From positions 1-35,634 of IMG/VR virus record IMGVR_UViG_3300032242_001051: 35,634 nucleotides of DNA. One strand, given 5' to 3'. Made by a program: the position numbers and the translations under genes. Shown in pieces: positions 24,422 through 32,416 of this stretch (position 1 is the stretch's first letter; each line of letters begins with the position of its first letter). Origin of the DNA: a virus. The notes under the pieces are model-generated. The model did not search any database. It saw only the letters and a program-made list of their open reading frames with translations, and was not told the origin of the DNA.

Positions 24422-26896
24422 TTATTTACCAATTTTAGCTACGACAAGTTTGTCTGTGTATGTTGTAGTATTATTATCTACAACTTTTGCCAAAGGAATA
24501 GACACAAAAGATTGATATCTAGCACTAGGTGTTGAGGCGGGAACGGCAATATTATTCCAAAATTGTAAATGACCATAAGTTGCAATGCTATTAACAGAGC
24601 CAGATGAATAACCATTTAAATATAAATTGCTAGTAAGTGCTGCAGATGATGTCAAAAATAGGTGATAAGGCTCATCCTGGATTATCATATAAGAGCCATT
24701 TGCAACCGATGCTCCATTTACATAAAGAATACAATTTGAAGAATAGTTTAATTTTCTATTTCTATCTATCCAAATTGCTGGATCTGATGTAGAACTTGAA
24801 ACATTAGATAAAATATAATTGGTAGAAGATGTATTTCCTGAATACTGATTTATTGCATCCGCTCTATACCAAAAATCAATTCCGTAGTAGTTGTTTGAAG
24901 ATGGGGCAGTAATTGAAGCATACTGTGGTGGATTATTTGGATACACACCGTTAAATTTTATTCCAAAATTATTTGATCTAGCCAATACATCTAAATTTGC
25001 ATAACTTTTTATAACAAAATTATTTGTGTTTGAATATATTGGAGATAATATATATGGAATAGAATTTGAATATAAATTCAAATCTTTATATAATGAGAAG
25101 AATATTCTGTTTATACTTTGATTATATATATTTGGATCATAATCTGTTATCATTTCAACTTTAATAGAAATATTTTTTGCTGGTAATGTTAAATCATATG
25201 CAGATGCAGTACCGCCACGACCTAATAAAGAATATCCACTAGCAGCACTTGTTTTTACAGAAACACTTGCAGAATCCATCCCATTCCAATCTATATGTGT
25301 TCCAGAAATCATTTGTGTTGGATAATGTGAAGAGTTTACTTGCCATATATAATACCCATACTGACTTACAATATTTGGATTTGTTGAATTTGTAAGTTTA
25401 ATCATAAATTGATAAACATTTGAAAAATTAAAACTTGGTGCAGTAAACAAAGTATTAGTAATTCCAACATTTTTTATTTTAGATGTAAAATTAAGACTTC
25501 CATCATATTTAGCAATATATAAATTAGAACTTCTACTACTATTAAATGGTAAAGATACACTGGGACCAGACACAACAGAGCTGCCAGTCCAGACGGCGGA
25601 AGATGAAGTTGATTCATTTACATATAAGGTTATACTACTAGAAGTAATAGATAAAGCAACACTTGATGTAGTTGCTGATGCACCAGTATTAAGGCTTGTC
25701 AAAACGCTTACGCTTCCAGTGCTAACATTTTTATATTTTAACAAGTATTGTGTATTTCCAGCAGATGTTGCATCATACTCAAGGTAAAGGTCTGAGTTTG
25801 AATTTATACCGTTTATGTAAAAAATATGTTCTTGTGCAAAAACACTTCTTGTTATTTGTGCGCTTAAAGTTACTCCTTTATATAAATTAATATATGAACC
25901 AAAATCTGACCATTGAACAACCCCGCCAGAATTAAAACTAATTCCAGATCCAGAAGATATTGTATAACTTCCAGAAATTATTGCTTGATTAATTGGAATT
26001 GGTTGTATTTTTTTATTTGTAGACAAGTTATAAAAAATAACATTTTCATTTTTTGATATATTAGTTCCACTTATATTTGTAGAAAAACCTCTAAGTTTTG
26101 GATCTTCCATAAAACTAAAAAACGATGTATTTGGATTAATTTTTGCTTGAAAATTTGGTTTTGCATCATTAAACGCCCAAAAGAATTTTTGTTTAATTTG
26201 TCTTGGATTTAATTCATAAGAAAAAAATTCTAAAGAATTTATTATAAAACTTGTTGCAGAAGAACTATTTATAGTGTCTGCGTTCAGTGATGTGGACCCA
26301 TCTAAAACATAATAATATTTTTTATAATCATAATCTGGTAAATCATATATAACCCCAGTATGTCCTTTTTCACCATTTACGCTTATATAGGAGCTTCCAT
26401 TTGAGTAATTAACAAATATATAAAAACTTGTATCATAATTATTTACAACATAATAAGACTCAGTATTTGTTCCAGATGTTCCTGGAATTGAAAATCTAAA
26501 ACTATTTGTAGCATAATCATAATACATTTTTGCTACTATTGTTCCATCAATATTTTTAACATATAGAATATTCAATTGATTATTTTTATAAATACCTACC
26601 CCATTTCCGCTTCCAATCATTTGATTATTAAAATTAAACCAAAATCCAATAGAAAATGTTTTATCAAAGGTATTTTTTGATAGTCCTGTGTATGTTGAAT
26701 TTCCACCAATTACTACGCTAGAAGTACTTGTAACTCTTAGTGCTGATCCGCCAATTGCAATAAGCGGGGTATTAGTATAAGAAGCAGTATTATATGCAGA
26801 AGCAGTATTAGAAGCACTGGTCAAATCATTCATTGTTCCTGAAAATGACCAATATCCCACTGCTCTATCTTGTAGTGAATTAAGTAAATATGACAT
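24422..26896 (-). CDS. LamG/concanavalin-like adhesin (824 aa)
   Basis: Begins with LNSLQDRAVGYWSFSGTMND, then TFDKTFSIGFWFNFNNQMIG and NINGEKG-like strands, the pattern of a LamG/concanavalin A-like lectin (residues about 10-235). A second beta-sandwich follows at about 300-480 (GVTLSAQITRSVFAQEHIFY, then SLPFNSSRSSNLYIAKYDGS), and a third lectin-like unit at about 640-800 (YYGIDFWYRADAINQYSG, DEPYHLFLTSSAALTSNLYL). The protein is rich in Ser, Asn and Tyr and has no catalytic motif. It ends the fibre block, separated from the small gene by 47 bases. The ATG lies seven bases after a GGTATAAT element and lacks a Shine-Dalgarno sequence inside the expected transcript. A carbohydrate-binding virion role is inferred. 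Confidence 0.7.
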   Translation of the reverse strand: MSYLLNSLQDRAVGYWSFSGTMNDLTSASNTASAYNTASYTNTPLIAIGGSALRVTSTSSVVIGGNSTYTGLSKNTFDKTFSIGFWFNFNNQMIGSGNGVGIYKNNQLNILYVKNIDGTIVAKMYYDYATNSFRFSIPGTSGTNTESYYVVNNYDTSFYIFVNYSNGSSYISVNGEKGHTGVIYDLPDYDYKKYYYVLDGSTSLNADTINSSSATSFIINSLEFFSYELNPRQIKQKFFWAFNDAKPNFQAKINPNTSFFSFMEDPKLRGFSTNISGTNISKNENVIFYNLSTNKKIQPIPINQAIISGSYTISSGSGISFNSGGVVQWSDFGSYINLYKGVTLSAQITRSVFAQEHIFYINGINSNSDLYLEYDATSAGNTQYLLKYKNVSTGSVSVLTSLNTGASATTSSVALSITSSSITLYVNESTSSSAVWTGSSVVSGPSVSLPFNSSRSSNLYIAKYDGSLNFTSKIKNVGITNTLFTAPSFNFSNVYQFMIKLTNSTNPNIVSQYGYYIWQVNSSHYPTQMISGTHIDWNGMDSASVSVKTSAASGYSLLGRGGTASAYDLTLPAKNISIKVEMITDYDPNIYNQSINRIFFSLYKDLNLYSNSIPYILSPIYSNTNNFVIKSYANLDVLARSNNFGIKFNGVYPNNPPQYASITAPSSNNYYGIDFWYRADAINQYSGNTSSTNYILSNVSSSTSDPAIWIDRNRKLNYSSNCILYVNGASVANGSYMIIQDEPYHLFLTSSAALTSNLYLNGYSSGSVNSIATYGHLQFWNNIAVPASTPSARYQSFVSIPLAKVVDNNTTTYTDKLVVAKIGK

Positions 26897-26903
26897 ACTA
26901 TAT

Positions 26904-26912
26904 ATTATACCT
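26904..26912 (-). promoter_or_regulatory. -10 promoter element (AGGTATAAT), leaderless geometry
   Basis: Perfect TATAAT hexamer with seven bases to the ATG at 26896. It lies in the 21-base gap between two adhesin genes. The only purine-rich site (AAAAGG) is upstream of the predicted transcription start. Confidence 0.5.
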
Positions 26913-26917
26913 TTTCT

Positions 26918-28489
26918 TTAGTTGTGATAACCATAAACTTTAATTGTTCCTGTATACAAAACTGTAGAAGCTCCAGAGTAAAAAGTAATTCCATCTATTG
27001 CAGTTGCAATAGTATAAGCTCCTTGACCACCTACATAGTAAGTTGCTCCTGGATTACTTCCCGAATAAGACATATTGTACATACCCGTAGTTGTTGAAGG
27101 ATTTGCTGGATTTGCCAATTCAATAATTAACGGAATATTTACTTGTTGGCTAGTAGTTGTTGTACCGTTTAAAGTATAAAATGCGCTGGCTCCTGTTGTG
27201 CTAAAAACAGACATTGAGTTATTTGCAACTCCATAAGAATAACTATTATAGTTGCCTGAACCCGTTACGCCACCTGCCCTAAGTTGAAATTGAAAAGGTG
27301 CATATGTTCCGCCAGGTTGAGCCGTTGTTTGAAAAATAATTTTATAATTACTATACTTTGTAGTAAATATATTGTCTAATGTAACAGTTGATGCTGATGT
27401 ATATGTACCTGAATATACTAAATCCATACCCCCGCCAGATACAGTTCCATTTAATATAATTGTACTATTAGTATTATTACCAATAGTCACACTACTTGTG
27501 CCAGAGGATACGCTTCCCGATATAAATAAGTTACCTACACCATCAGCAATATATAGGGAGTTATTTGCTGTACCTCCAGTATATCCACCTATAACAATAT
27601 TTGCAGAACCATTTAATGTAGCACCAGCACTGTATCCAATTGTAGTATTATAATTTCCAGATCCTACATAAAAAGAACTTGCGCCATATGCTGTGTTATA
27701 AGAATAGGCTATACCACCAGAGTTTTGAAAAGAATTATTTCCTATAATGGTATTATTAGTTCCAAAATTCATGGCATAGTTAGTTTTCGCAATTCCATAA
27801 TTTGTTCCACTTAATGAAGTTAGTAATCCTAAAGTTATGGTATTTGCGCCAGAAATATTGGTATATGTACTTTGTGTGGATATACCAGCTACAGCATAAA
27901 TGTTATAAACTTGAGTTGATCCTGCAAAAGATGCAGTATTACCATATAAAGCTCCTGTAACAGATGCTGAAGTAAATGATGCGGTACCTGGAGTAATTAA
28001 TCCAATATTAAAGTTATTTAATGTTCCAGTGCTGACTGATTGAATAGAAAAAGTTCCACCAGAACTTAAGTTGATTCCACCTGCTGCTGCGCCATTTCCA
28101 GATTTGCTGGTAGATAAAGTTATTGTTCCTCCATTTGCTGTTGAAAAGTTACCTGAAGTTTGAGCACCAGTAGAAATAGTAATATTTCCCCCATTAGCAC
28201 TATTTGTACCACCAGCATTTGCTTGAGTAGATACTAATAATTGTTGTGCGGTACTAGCACTTGATCCATCAATTGTTTGTATTATCTTAAGTGGTGCAGC
28301 AGATGAAGTTGTTGAAATATTAATATTTGGACCATAAGTTAAATTTGTCCATGTAGTAGAACCTGTTCCAATTTTTATTAAACTTGTATCTGTTTCATAT
28401 CCAATTTCACCCGAAGCAAGGGTGGGGTTTGTAGAAGTCCAGTTTGCTGCAGTATCTCTTCTAACTTGAATTAATGATTGTACTGGCAT
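26918..28489 (-). CDS. Tail fibre with Mtd_N-like N-terminus and YadA-like repeats (523 aa)
   Basis: I start it at the ATG 28489, which overlaps the upstream stop (TAATG); a GTG three codons upstream is less likely. The N-terminal ~50 residues (LIQVRRDTAANWTSTNPTLA, then GEIGYETDTSLIKIG) match the pattern of the major-tropism-determinant N-terminal domain, a trimerising fibre base. Next come the generic fibre motif GTLNNFNIGLITPGTASFTS (about 150-170) and a beta-roll with NT-x-IG-x-x-(S/A) repeats (about 230-320; NNTIIGNNSFQ, YNTTIGYSAG), like trimeric adhesin heads. The C-terminal ~130 residues (YKIIFQTTAQPGGTYAPFQF to YTGTIKVYGYHN) resemble receptor-binding tips of marine and freshwater phage fibres. 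No reverse transcriptase or template repeat is visible here. Confidence 0.75.
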   Translation of the reverse strand: MPVQSLIQVRRDTAANWTSTNPTLASGEIGYETDTSLIKIGTGSTTWTNLTYGPNINISTTSSAAPLKIIQTIDGSSASTAQQLLVSTQANAGGTNSANGGNITISTGAQTSGNFSTANGGTITLSTSKSGNGAAAGGINLSSGGTFSIQSVSTGTLNNFNIGLITPGTASFTSASVTGALYGNTASFAGSTQVYNIYAVAGISTQSTYTNISGANTITLGLLTSLSGTNYGIAKTNYAMNFGTNNTIIGNNSFQNSGGIAYSYNTAYGASSFYVGSGNYNTTIGYSAGATLNGSANIVIGGYTGGTANNSLYIADGVGNLFISGSVSSGTSSVTIGNNTNSTIILNGTVSGGGMDLVYSGTYTSASTVTLDNIFTTKYSNYKIIFQTTAQPGGTYAPFQFQLRAGGVTGSGNYNSYSYGVANNSMSVFSTTGASAFYTLNGTTTTSQQVNIPLIIELANPANPSTTTGMYNMSYSGSNPGATYYVGGQGAYTIATAIDGITFYSGASTVLYTGTIKVYGYHN

Positions 28490-29235
28490 TATGACCACGC
28501 TCCAAATGATGTTAGTGTACTTGAGCCAATTGGTGTCGCTCTAAAATATGCATTAGACTGAAGTACAGCAGTTGCAACTGATGTTGTAATATATATTGAT
28601 GGAACAATTGTTCCATTTGTAGGGGAAGACGCTGCAACCCTAAACAATCCCTTGACTGTTGCATAAACAGCGGTACCCGTACCAGCTGAGACAATATTTC
28701 CTGCGGATTTAACTGTTGTATTAAATGCACCACCCTGAGCAGCAGCAGTGGTTGGAGTAGTTGTATCCGACCCAAACGAGTGTTCAGTTATTGATGTTAT
28801 TGATGCTGTTCCAGCACCTAGCACATCAAAAGATAAGTTGCCAGATGTTGCAGACATTCCAGTTACATAAAATTGTGCTTCAAACATATATGTTGTGTCG
28901 GGTATAACATACAAAGAACCATTTGTAATATTAGAGTTTGACGAACTAAATAAAGCTTGTGCTCCCGTTCCAGTTGATAAAAGAACGCTACTAGATGATA
29001 TAGCAAAACTATCTAATAAAGCAATTGTTCCAGAAGCTGTTGGCAATGTAAGTGGTTGTACCCTACTAGATAATGCTGTTCCAATATCTGTGCTACTTAA
29101 AGTTGCCCACGCTGTATCATAGGTTGCTGAAGAACTTTTTCTTAAAAATTGACCTGTTGTTCCACCAACTGCAACACCAGCGGGTGATGCAATAAGTTGC
29201 CAGTTAGAACCATCCCAATATTTTAAAGCAGACAT
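28489..29235 (-). CDS. Short tail-fibre / adhesin protein (248 aa)
   Basis: Starts at an ATG overlapping the upstream stop (TAATG) with GGAGGT seven bases before it. The N-terminal portion contains WDGSNWQLIASP and GGTTGQFLRKSSSATYDTAW, a common linker motif of phage fibres. Residues about 90-248 form a beta-sandwich (LYVIPDTTYMFEAQFYVTGM, then YATVKGLFRVAASSPTNGTI) ending FRATPIGSSTLTSFGAWS, similar to head-binding or tip domains in environmental phage fibres. It lies between two other fibre genes and is probably part of the same appendage. Confidence 0.7.
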   Translation of the reverse strand: MSALKYWDGSNWQLIASPAGVAVGGTTGQFLRKSSSATYDTAWATLSSTDIGTALSSRVQPLTLPTASGTIALLDSFAISSSSVLLSTGTGAQALFSSSNSNITNGSLYVIPDTTYMFEAQFYVTGMSATSGNLSFDVLGAGTASITSITEHSFGSDTTTPTTAAAQGGAFNTTVKSAGNIVSAGTGTAVYATVKGLFRVAASSPTNGTIVPSIYITTSVATAVLQSNAYFRATPIGSSTLTSFGAWS

Positions 29236-31958
29236 TAAGCAGTACCTCCATCAATATTTGTAATAACTGTGACTGCAGAAGATGTTGTATCTATCCATAA
29301 TGTACCAACTTCAGTTACAGTTGGTGCTGTTGATGAAGTATAAATATCTCTAACATTTACATCAAAGAACCAGGAACTGGCTGATGTATATTTAATTATA
29401 CCAGAACCACTTAGAGAAGCAATTGAAGTTAAATTTGAAGAACCATTAATATTTCCATAAAAATATGTATTAGCATTTATGGATGCTGTACTTTGTGCAG
29501 AACCAGATCCAATTGAGATATTGTTTAATCCAGTAGAAATAGAACCTGTTGCAATATTTACATTTCTGGTAGCAGTATTACCACTGCCCGTTCCAATATT
29601 TATATTTTCAGTTGCATTATTAAAAGAAGAGTTTCCAATATTAATAATTTGACCACCAGTGCCAACGCCAGAGTTAATATTAATAATTCTTGTTCCTTGA
29701 GAACCTGTACCTCCAATATTAATAGTTGTTGGTGTTGAAAATAATGTTACTGATGTACTTGAAGTATCAAATAGTCCACCTATTAAATTACCTCCGACAC
29801 TTGATGAATAAAGAGCAGAAGAAGAATAAGTAGCACTAGCAACTGTTCCAGATACATTAGAGCCTAACACAAATCCCGCAGAACTTGCATAATTTGCACT
29901 TCCAGAATTTCCCCATTCTAATGCAGTAGCTGTAGAATTAACCCTTAATACTTGATTCGCTGTTCCAATTGAATTTAATCCAGTACCACCATTTGTGGTG
30001 GGAAGGACTCCACCCATTTTTGAAAGATCTGTAGTAATAAAAGTATACCAAGTATTACCAGAATTATTATAAACAAAGGTGTAAGAAGTATTTGTTGGAA
30101 TAGGAATCAAAACTTTAATAGTTTGATTAGTGGCTGCAGTTGTACCATTAGCACTCATAGTAATACTTGGACTATTTATTGCGGTAATTGTTGTGCCAGT
30201 TGTTACATAAGTTGAAGACAAAGCCATTCCAACAACTAAATTATTAGAAGAGGATATATTTGTAAGAGATGATGTAGTGTTTACATTTGCTGTAAAATAT
30301 GGTGGATAAATTTGACCAGATAAAGAAATGCTGTTTGTTCCAGCATTAAGATAAACAGTATTAGACGAAATATTTTTAATTTGATACAAAGCACCATTTT
30401 GAGGGTTTGCTGGCAAAGTAATTAATTGTAGTGCTGTAGAGCCATTAAATAAAGTAAATTCTCCATTACCAGCAGTTGCAGTTGAAGTACGATTAACTAA
30501 ACTTGATTGAATTGTTGGAGACCAAGTTCCTGGTGTACCCGCTGCTACACAAATCCAAATAGTTGCTGTGTTATCTATTACAAAATCTCCAACAGCATAA
30601 GTGCCAGAAACTGGTGGACCTGAATTTGTAGCTCCTGCCATTCTAATAGGATTTTGAGTTGCTCCAGTTAAGCCTGTTACCTGAACACTATTAGCCCCAA
30701 CAATAGCATTACCTCCCATAGCAATTGAACCAGATAGTGTTAATGTTGTGAAATTTGTTTGCGATGTTGTATTTGAATTGCCAGCAGATGTTGCATATCC
30801 AGCAGAACTTGCATATCCAGCACTTGATGAATATGCTACAGAACCTGCAGATGTTACATACCCACGACTTGTTGTATATGCTTGAGCACTTGCATAATAT
30901 GCTTGATCTTGAGTGTTTACATAAGTTGTATCTGCTTTTAAACCAATTTGTGATGCAGTAGTTGTTGCAAAATTCGGATCATTTCCAAGTGCTGTTGCTA
31001 GTTCATTTAATGTGTCAAGGGTAGTGGGTGCTGATGCAACTAGGTTTGCAATCTGTGTATTTACATATGGTTGTGTTGCTACATTAGATCCAGATAAAGT
31101 TAAAGAAGTAAAATTTGTCTGAGATGTAGTTGTTGAATTTCCAGCACTTGCTGCATAGTTTGCACTTCCCGCATATTGGGCGGAAGCTGGAATATTTGCT
31201 AATACATATGCTTGAGTAGCTACATTAGAACCACTTAATGTTAGGTTATTAAAGTTTGTTTGTGAGGTGCTACTTGAATTATTTGCAAAATCAGAGCTTC
31301 CAGAATTTGTTGAATAGGCAACTGAACCAACTGATGTAACATAGCCTCTTGAAGTTGTAAAAGTGCTTGCAGAATTATATGCATTTAAACTTGCAGAGTT
31401 TGATATTGTGACCGCAAATGCACTTGACTGATTATAAGAATTTAAAGATGCGCTATTTGACTGGGTAATAGCAAATGCAGATGATTGATTATAAGCATTG
31501 AGAGATGCAGAGTTAGCAGCATTTATAGAAAAAGCGGAAGCATTATTATAAGCATTTAAACTTCCAGAATTAGCATATGATTGTGCTGAAGCATAATATA
31601 AAGTATCTTGAGCATTTACATAAGACTGGGTTGCAACATTTGAGCCAGATAGTGTCAGTGTAATAAAATTTGTTTGAGCAGTTGATGCAGAAATACCAGC
31701 ACTTGAAGAGTATATTGCTGATGCTGCACTTAAGGAATAAAGGGCAGAACTTGAAAATGTAGCACTGGCGGGTATATAAGAAGTATTATATCCAATACTC
31801 CCAGATGTATTTGTAATAGGATAGATTACTGGAATTGTTCCAACATTAAAAGTTCCTGCTGGTCCCTGTGGACCTGGTGCTGAAATAACAATCTTATTAT
31901 TACTTTGAGTAACAATTACTTGATAAGTTTTTGGACTAATATTTACTGATGCGGTCAC
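29235..31958 (-). CDS. Long repeat-rich tail fibre (907 aa)
   Basis: GTG start overlapping the upstream stop (GTGA). A short collagen-like GPQGPAG lies at about 29-35. Residues 133-200 hold 19-residue repeats (SLNAYNxxSAF). A module SQTNF-x-x-LTLSGSNVATQ occurs at about 95, 232 and 279, with a shorter copy near 399. The segment LVASAPTTLDTLNELATALG then NDPNF (about 306-330) is the classical short-tail-fibre motif shared by many phages. The sequence TTSRGYVTS-x-GSVAYS is duplicated (about 201 and 362). The C-terminal part has GIG/INIG beta-helix repeats and ends near SSTAPTVTEVGTLWIDTTSS, a common fibre terminus. This is probably the fibre shaft, carrying the adhesins encoded downstream. Confidence 0.8.
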   Translation of the reverse strand: MTASVNISPKTYQVIVTQSNNKIVISAPGPQGPAGTFNVGTIPVIYPITNTSGSIGYNTSYIPASATFSSSALYSLSAASAIYSSSAGISASTAQTNFITLTLSGSNVATQSYVNAQDTLYYASAQSYANSGSLNAYNNASAFSINAANSASLNAYNQSSAFAITQSNSASLNSYNQSSAFAVTISNSASLNAYNSASTFTTSRGYVTSVGSVAYSTNSGSSDFANNSSSTSQTNFNNLTLSGSNVATQAYVLANIPASAQYAGSANYAASAGNSTTTSQTNFTSLTLSGSNVATQPYVNTQIANLVASAPTTLDTLNELATALGNDPNFATTTASQIGLKADTTYVNTQDQAYYASAQAYTTSRGYVTSAGSVAYSSSAGYASSAGYATSAGNSNTTSQTNFTTLTLSGSIAMGGNAIVGANSVQVTGLTGATQNPIRMAGATNSGPPVSGTYAVGDFVIDNTATIWICVAAGTPGTWSPTIQSSLVNRTSTATAGNGEFTLFNGSTALQLITLPANPQNGALYQIKNISSNTVYLNAGTNSISLSGQIYPPYFTANVNTTSSLTNISSSNNLVVGMALSSTYVTTGTTITAINSPSITMSANGTTAATNQTIKVLIPIPTNTSYTFVYNNSGNTWYTFITTDLSKMGGVLPTTNGGTGLNSIGTANQVLRVNSTATALEWGNSGSANYASSAGFVLGSNVSGTVASATYSSSALYSSSVGGNLIGGLFDTSSTSVTLFSTPTTINIGGTGSQGTRIININSGVGTGGQIINIGNSSFNNATENINIGTGSGNTATRNVNIATGSISTGLNNISIGSGSAQSTASINANTYFYGNINGSSNLTSIASLSGSGIIKYTSASSWFFDVNVRDIYTSSTAPTVTEVGTLWIDTTSSAVTVITNIDGGTA
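31359..31562 (-). repeat. Tandem 57-bp (19-residue) repeats in the tail fibre
   Basis: About three and a half imperfect copies of a 19-codon unit (S-LNAYN-x-x-SAF-x-x-x-x-x-NSA). The period is constant at the protein level while codons vary, which points to an old duplication under selection for fibre geometry. Confidence 0.75.
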
Positions 31959-32320
31959 TGGATAACTCCTGGATTCACCACAAAATAGCCAGTTTCAAAT
32001 GTTGTGGGGTTTCCAGAAGAATCGGTAAATCTGGCTTGAAATGCAGACTTTGGCAAATTAAAATAATTGGTAGCAGAGCTTGGAACGATAACACTAATTG
32101 TTCCAGAACTTGCACTTAAAACTGTGATGGCACCGTTATTAACTGACCCAGTTGTTGGTATAGATACAGAAGAACTATAAAGCAGGGTTTGACCACCAAA
32201 GTCATCCCTAACTTCAAATGTAAAGGTACCGCCACCAAGATTTACTGCACTGCCAGATGGAGTTTCGTAAAAATATGATGTTGAAAATGCATCACCTTGT
32301 ACAATATTATAATTTGCCAT
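31955..32320 (-). CDS. Small Ig-like / fibre-base protein (121 aa)
   Basis: All-beta protein starting NYNIVQGDAFSTSYFYETPS, the layout of small phage proteins that precede tail fibres (Y-x-I-x-QG-x-x-F-x-x-x-x). Then VNLGGGTFTFEVRDDFGGQT, GTISVIVPSSATNYFNLPKS, and a C-terminal strand FETGYFVVNPGVIQ. It is probably a one-domain attachment unit for the fibre encoded by the next gene, with which it overlaps by four bases (GTGA). Upstream are two direct repeats of GTGGTATAA, one acting as the promoter. Its own ribosome-binding site is weak (GAAGTGG). Confidence 0.65.
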   Translation of the reverse strand: MANYNIVQGDAFSTSYFYETPSGSAVNLGGGTFTFEVRDDFGGQTLLYSSSVSIPTTGSVNNGAITVLSASSGTISVIVPSSATNYFNLPKSAFQARFTDSSGNPTTFETGYFVVNPGVIQ

Positions 32321-32352
32321 ATTTATACCACTTCACAAAGATTTCTAATGAA

Positions 32353-32380
32353 ATTATACCACTTTAAAGTAGAAATACAA
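32353..32380 (-). promoter_or_regulatory. Promoter of the tail-fibre block (TTGTAT - 16 - TATAAT, extended -10)
   Basis: TGGTATAAT is exact and a TTGTAT box lies 16 bases upstream, overlapping the edge of the RNR terminator. Predicted leader is about 25 bases. A second copy of GTGGTATAA lies at 32322-32330, 31 bases downstream, too close to the ATG to act as its promoter. Confidence 0.65.
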
Positions 32381-32407
32381 AGACCCCGACTTGTGGGCGG
32401 GGTCTTT
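32379..32407 (-). terminator. Intrinsic terminator after the ribonucleotide reductase gene
   Basis: Ten-base-pair stem (AAAGACCCCG / CGGGGTCTTT) with a 9-base loop, ten bases past the RNR stop. The T-run after the stem on the minus strand is short (TTTGTATTTCT). Confidence 0.75.
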
Positions 32408-32416
32408 TAATATTAT

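Noticed and set aside
26918-28489. Diversity-generating retroelement suggested by the Mtd-like N-terminus
   Set aside because: No reverse transcriptase and no template/variable repeat pair seen in the window.
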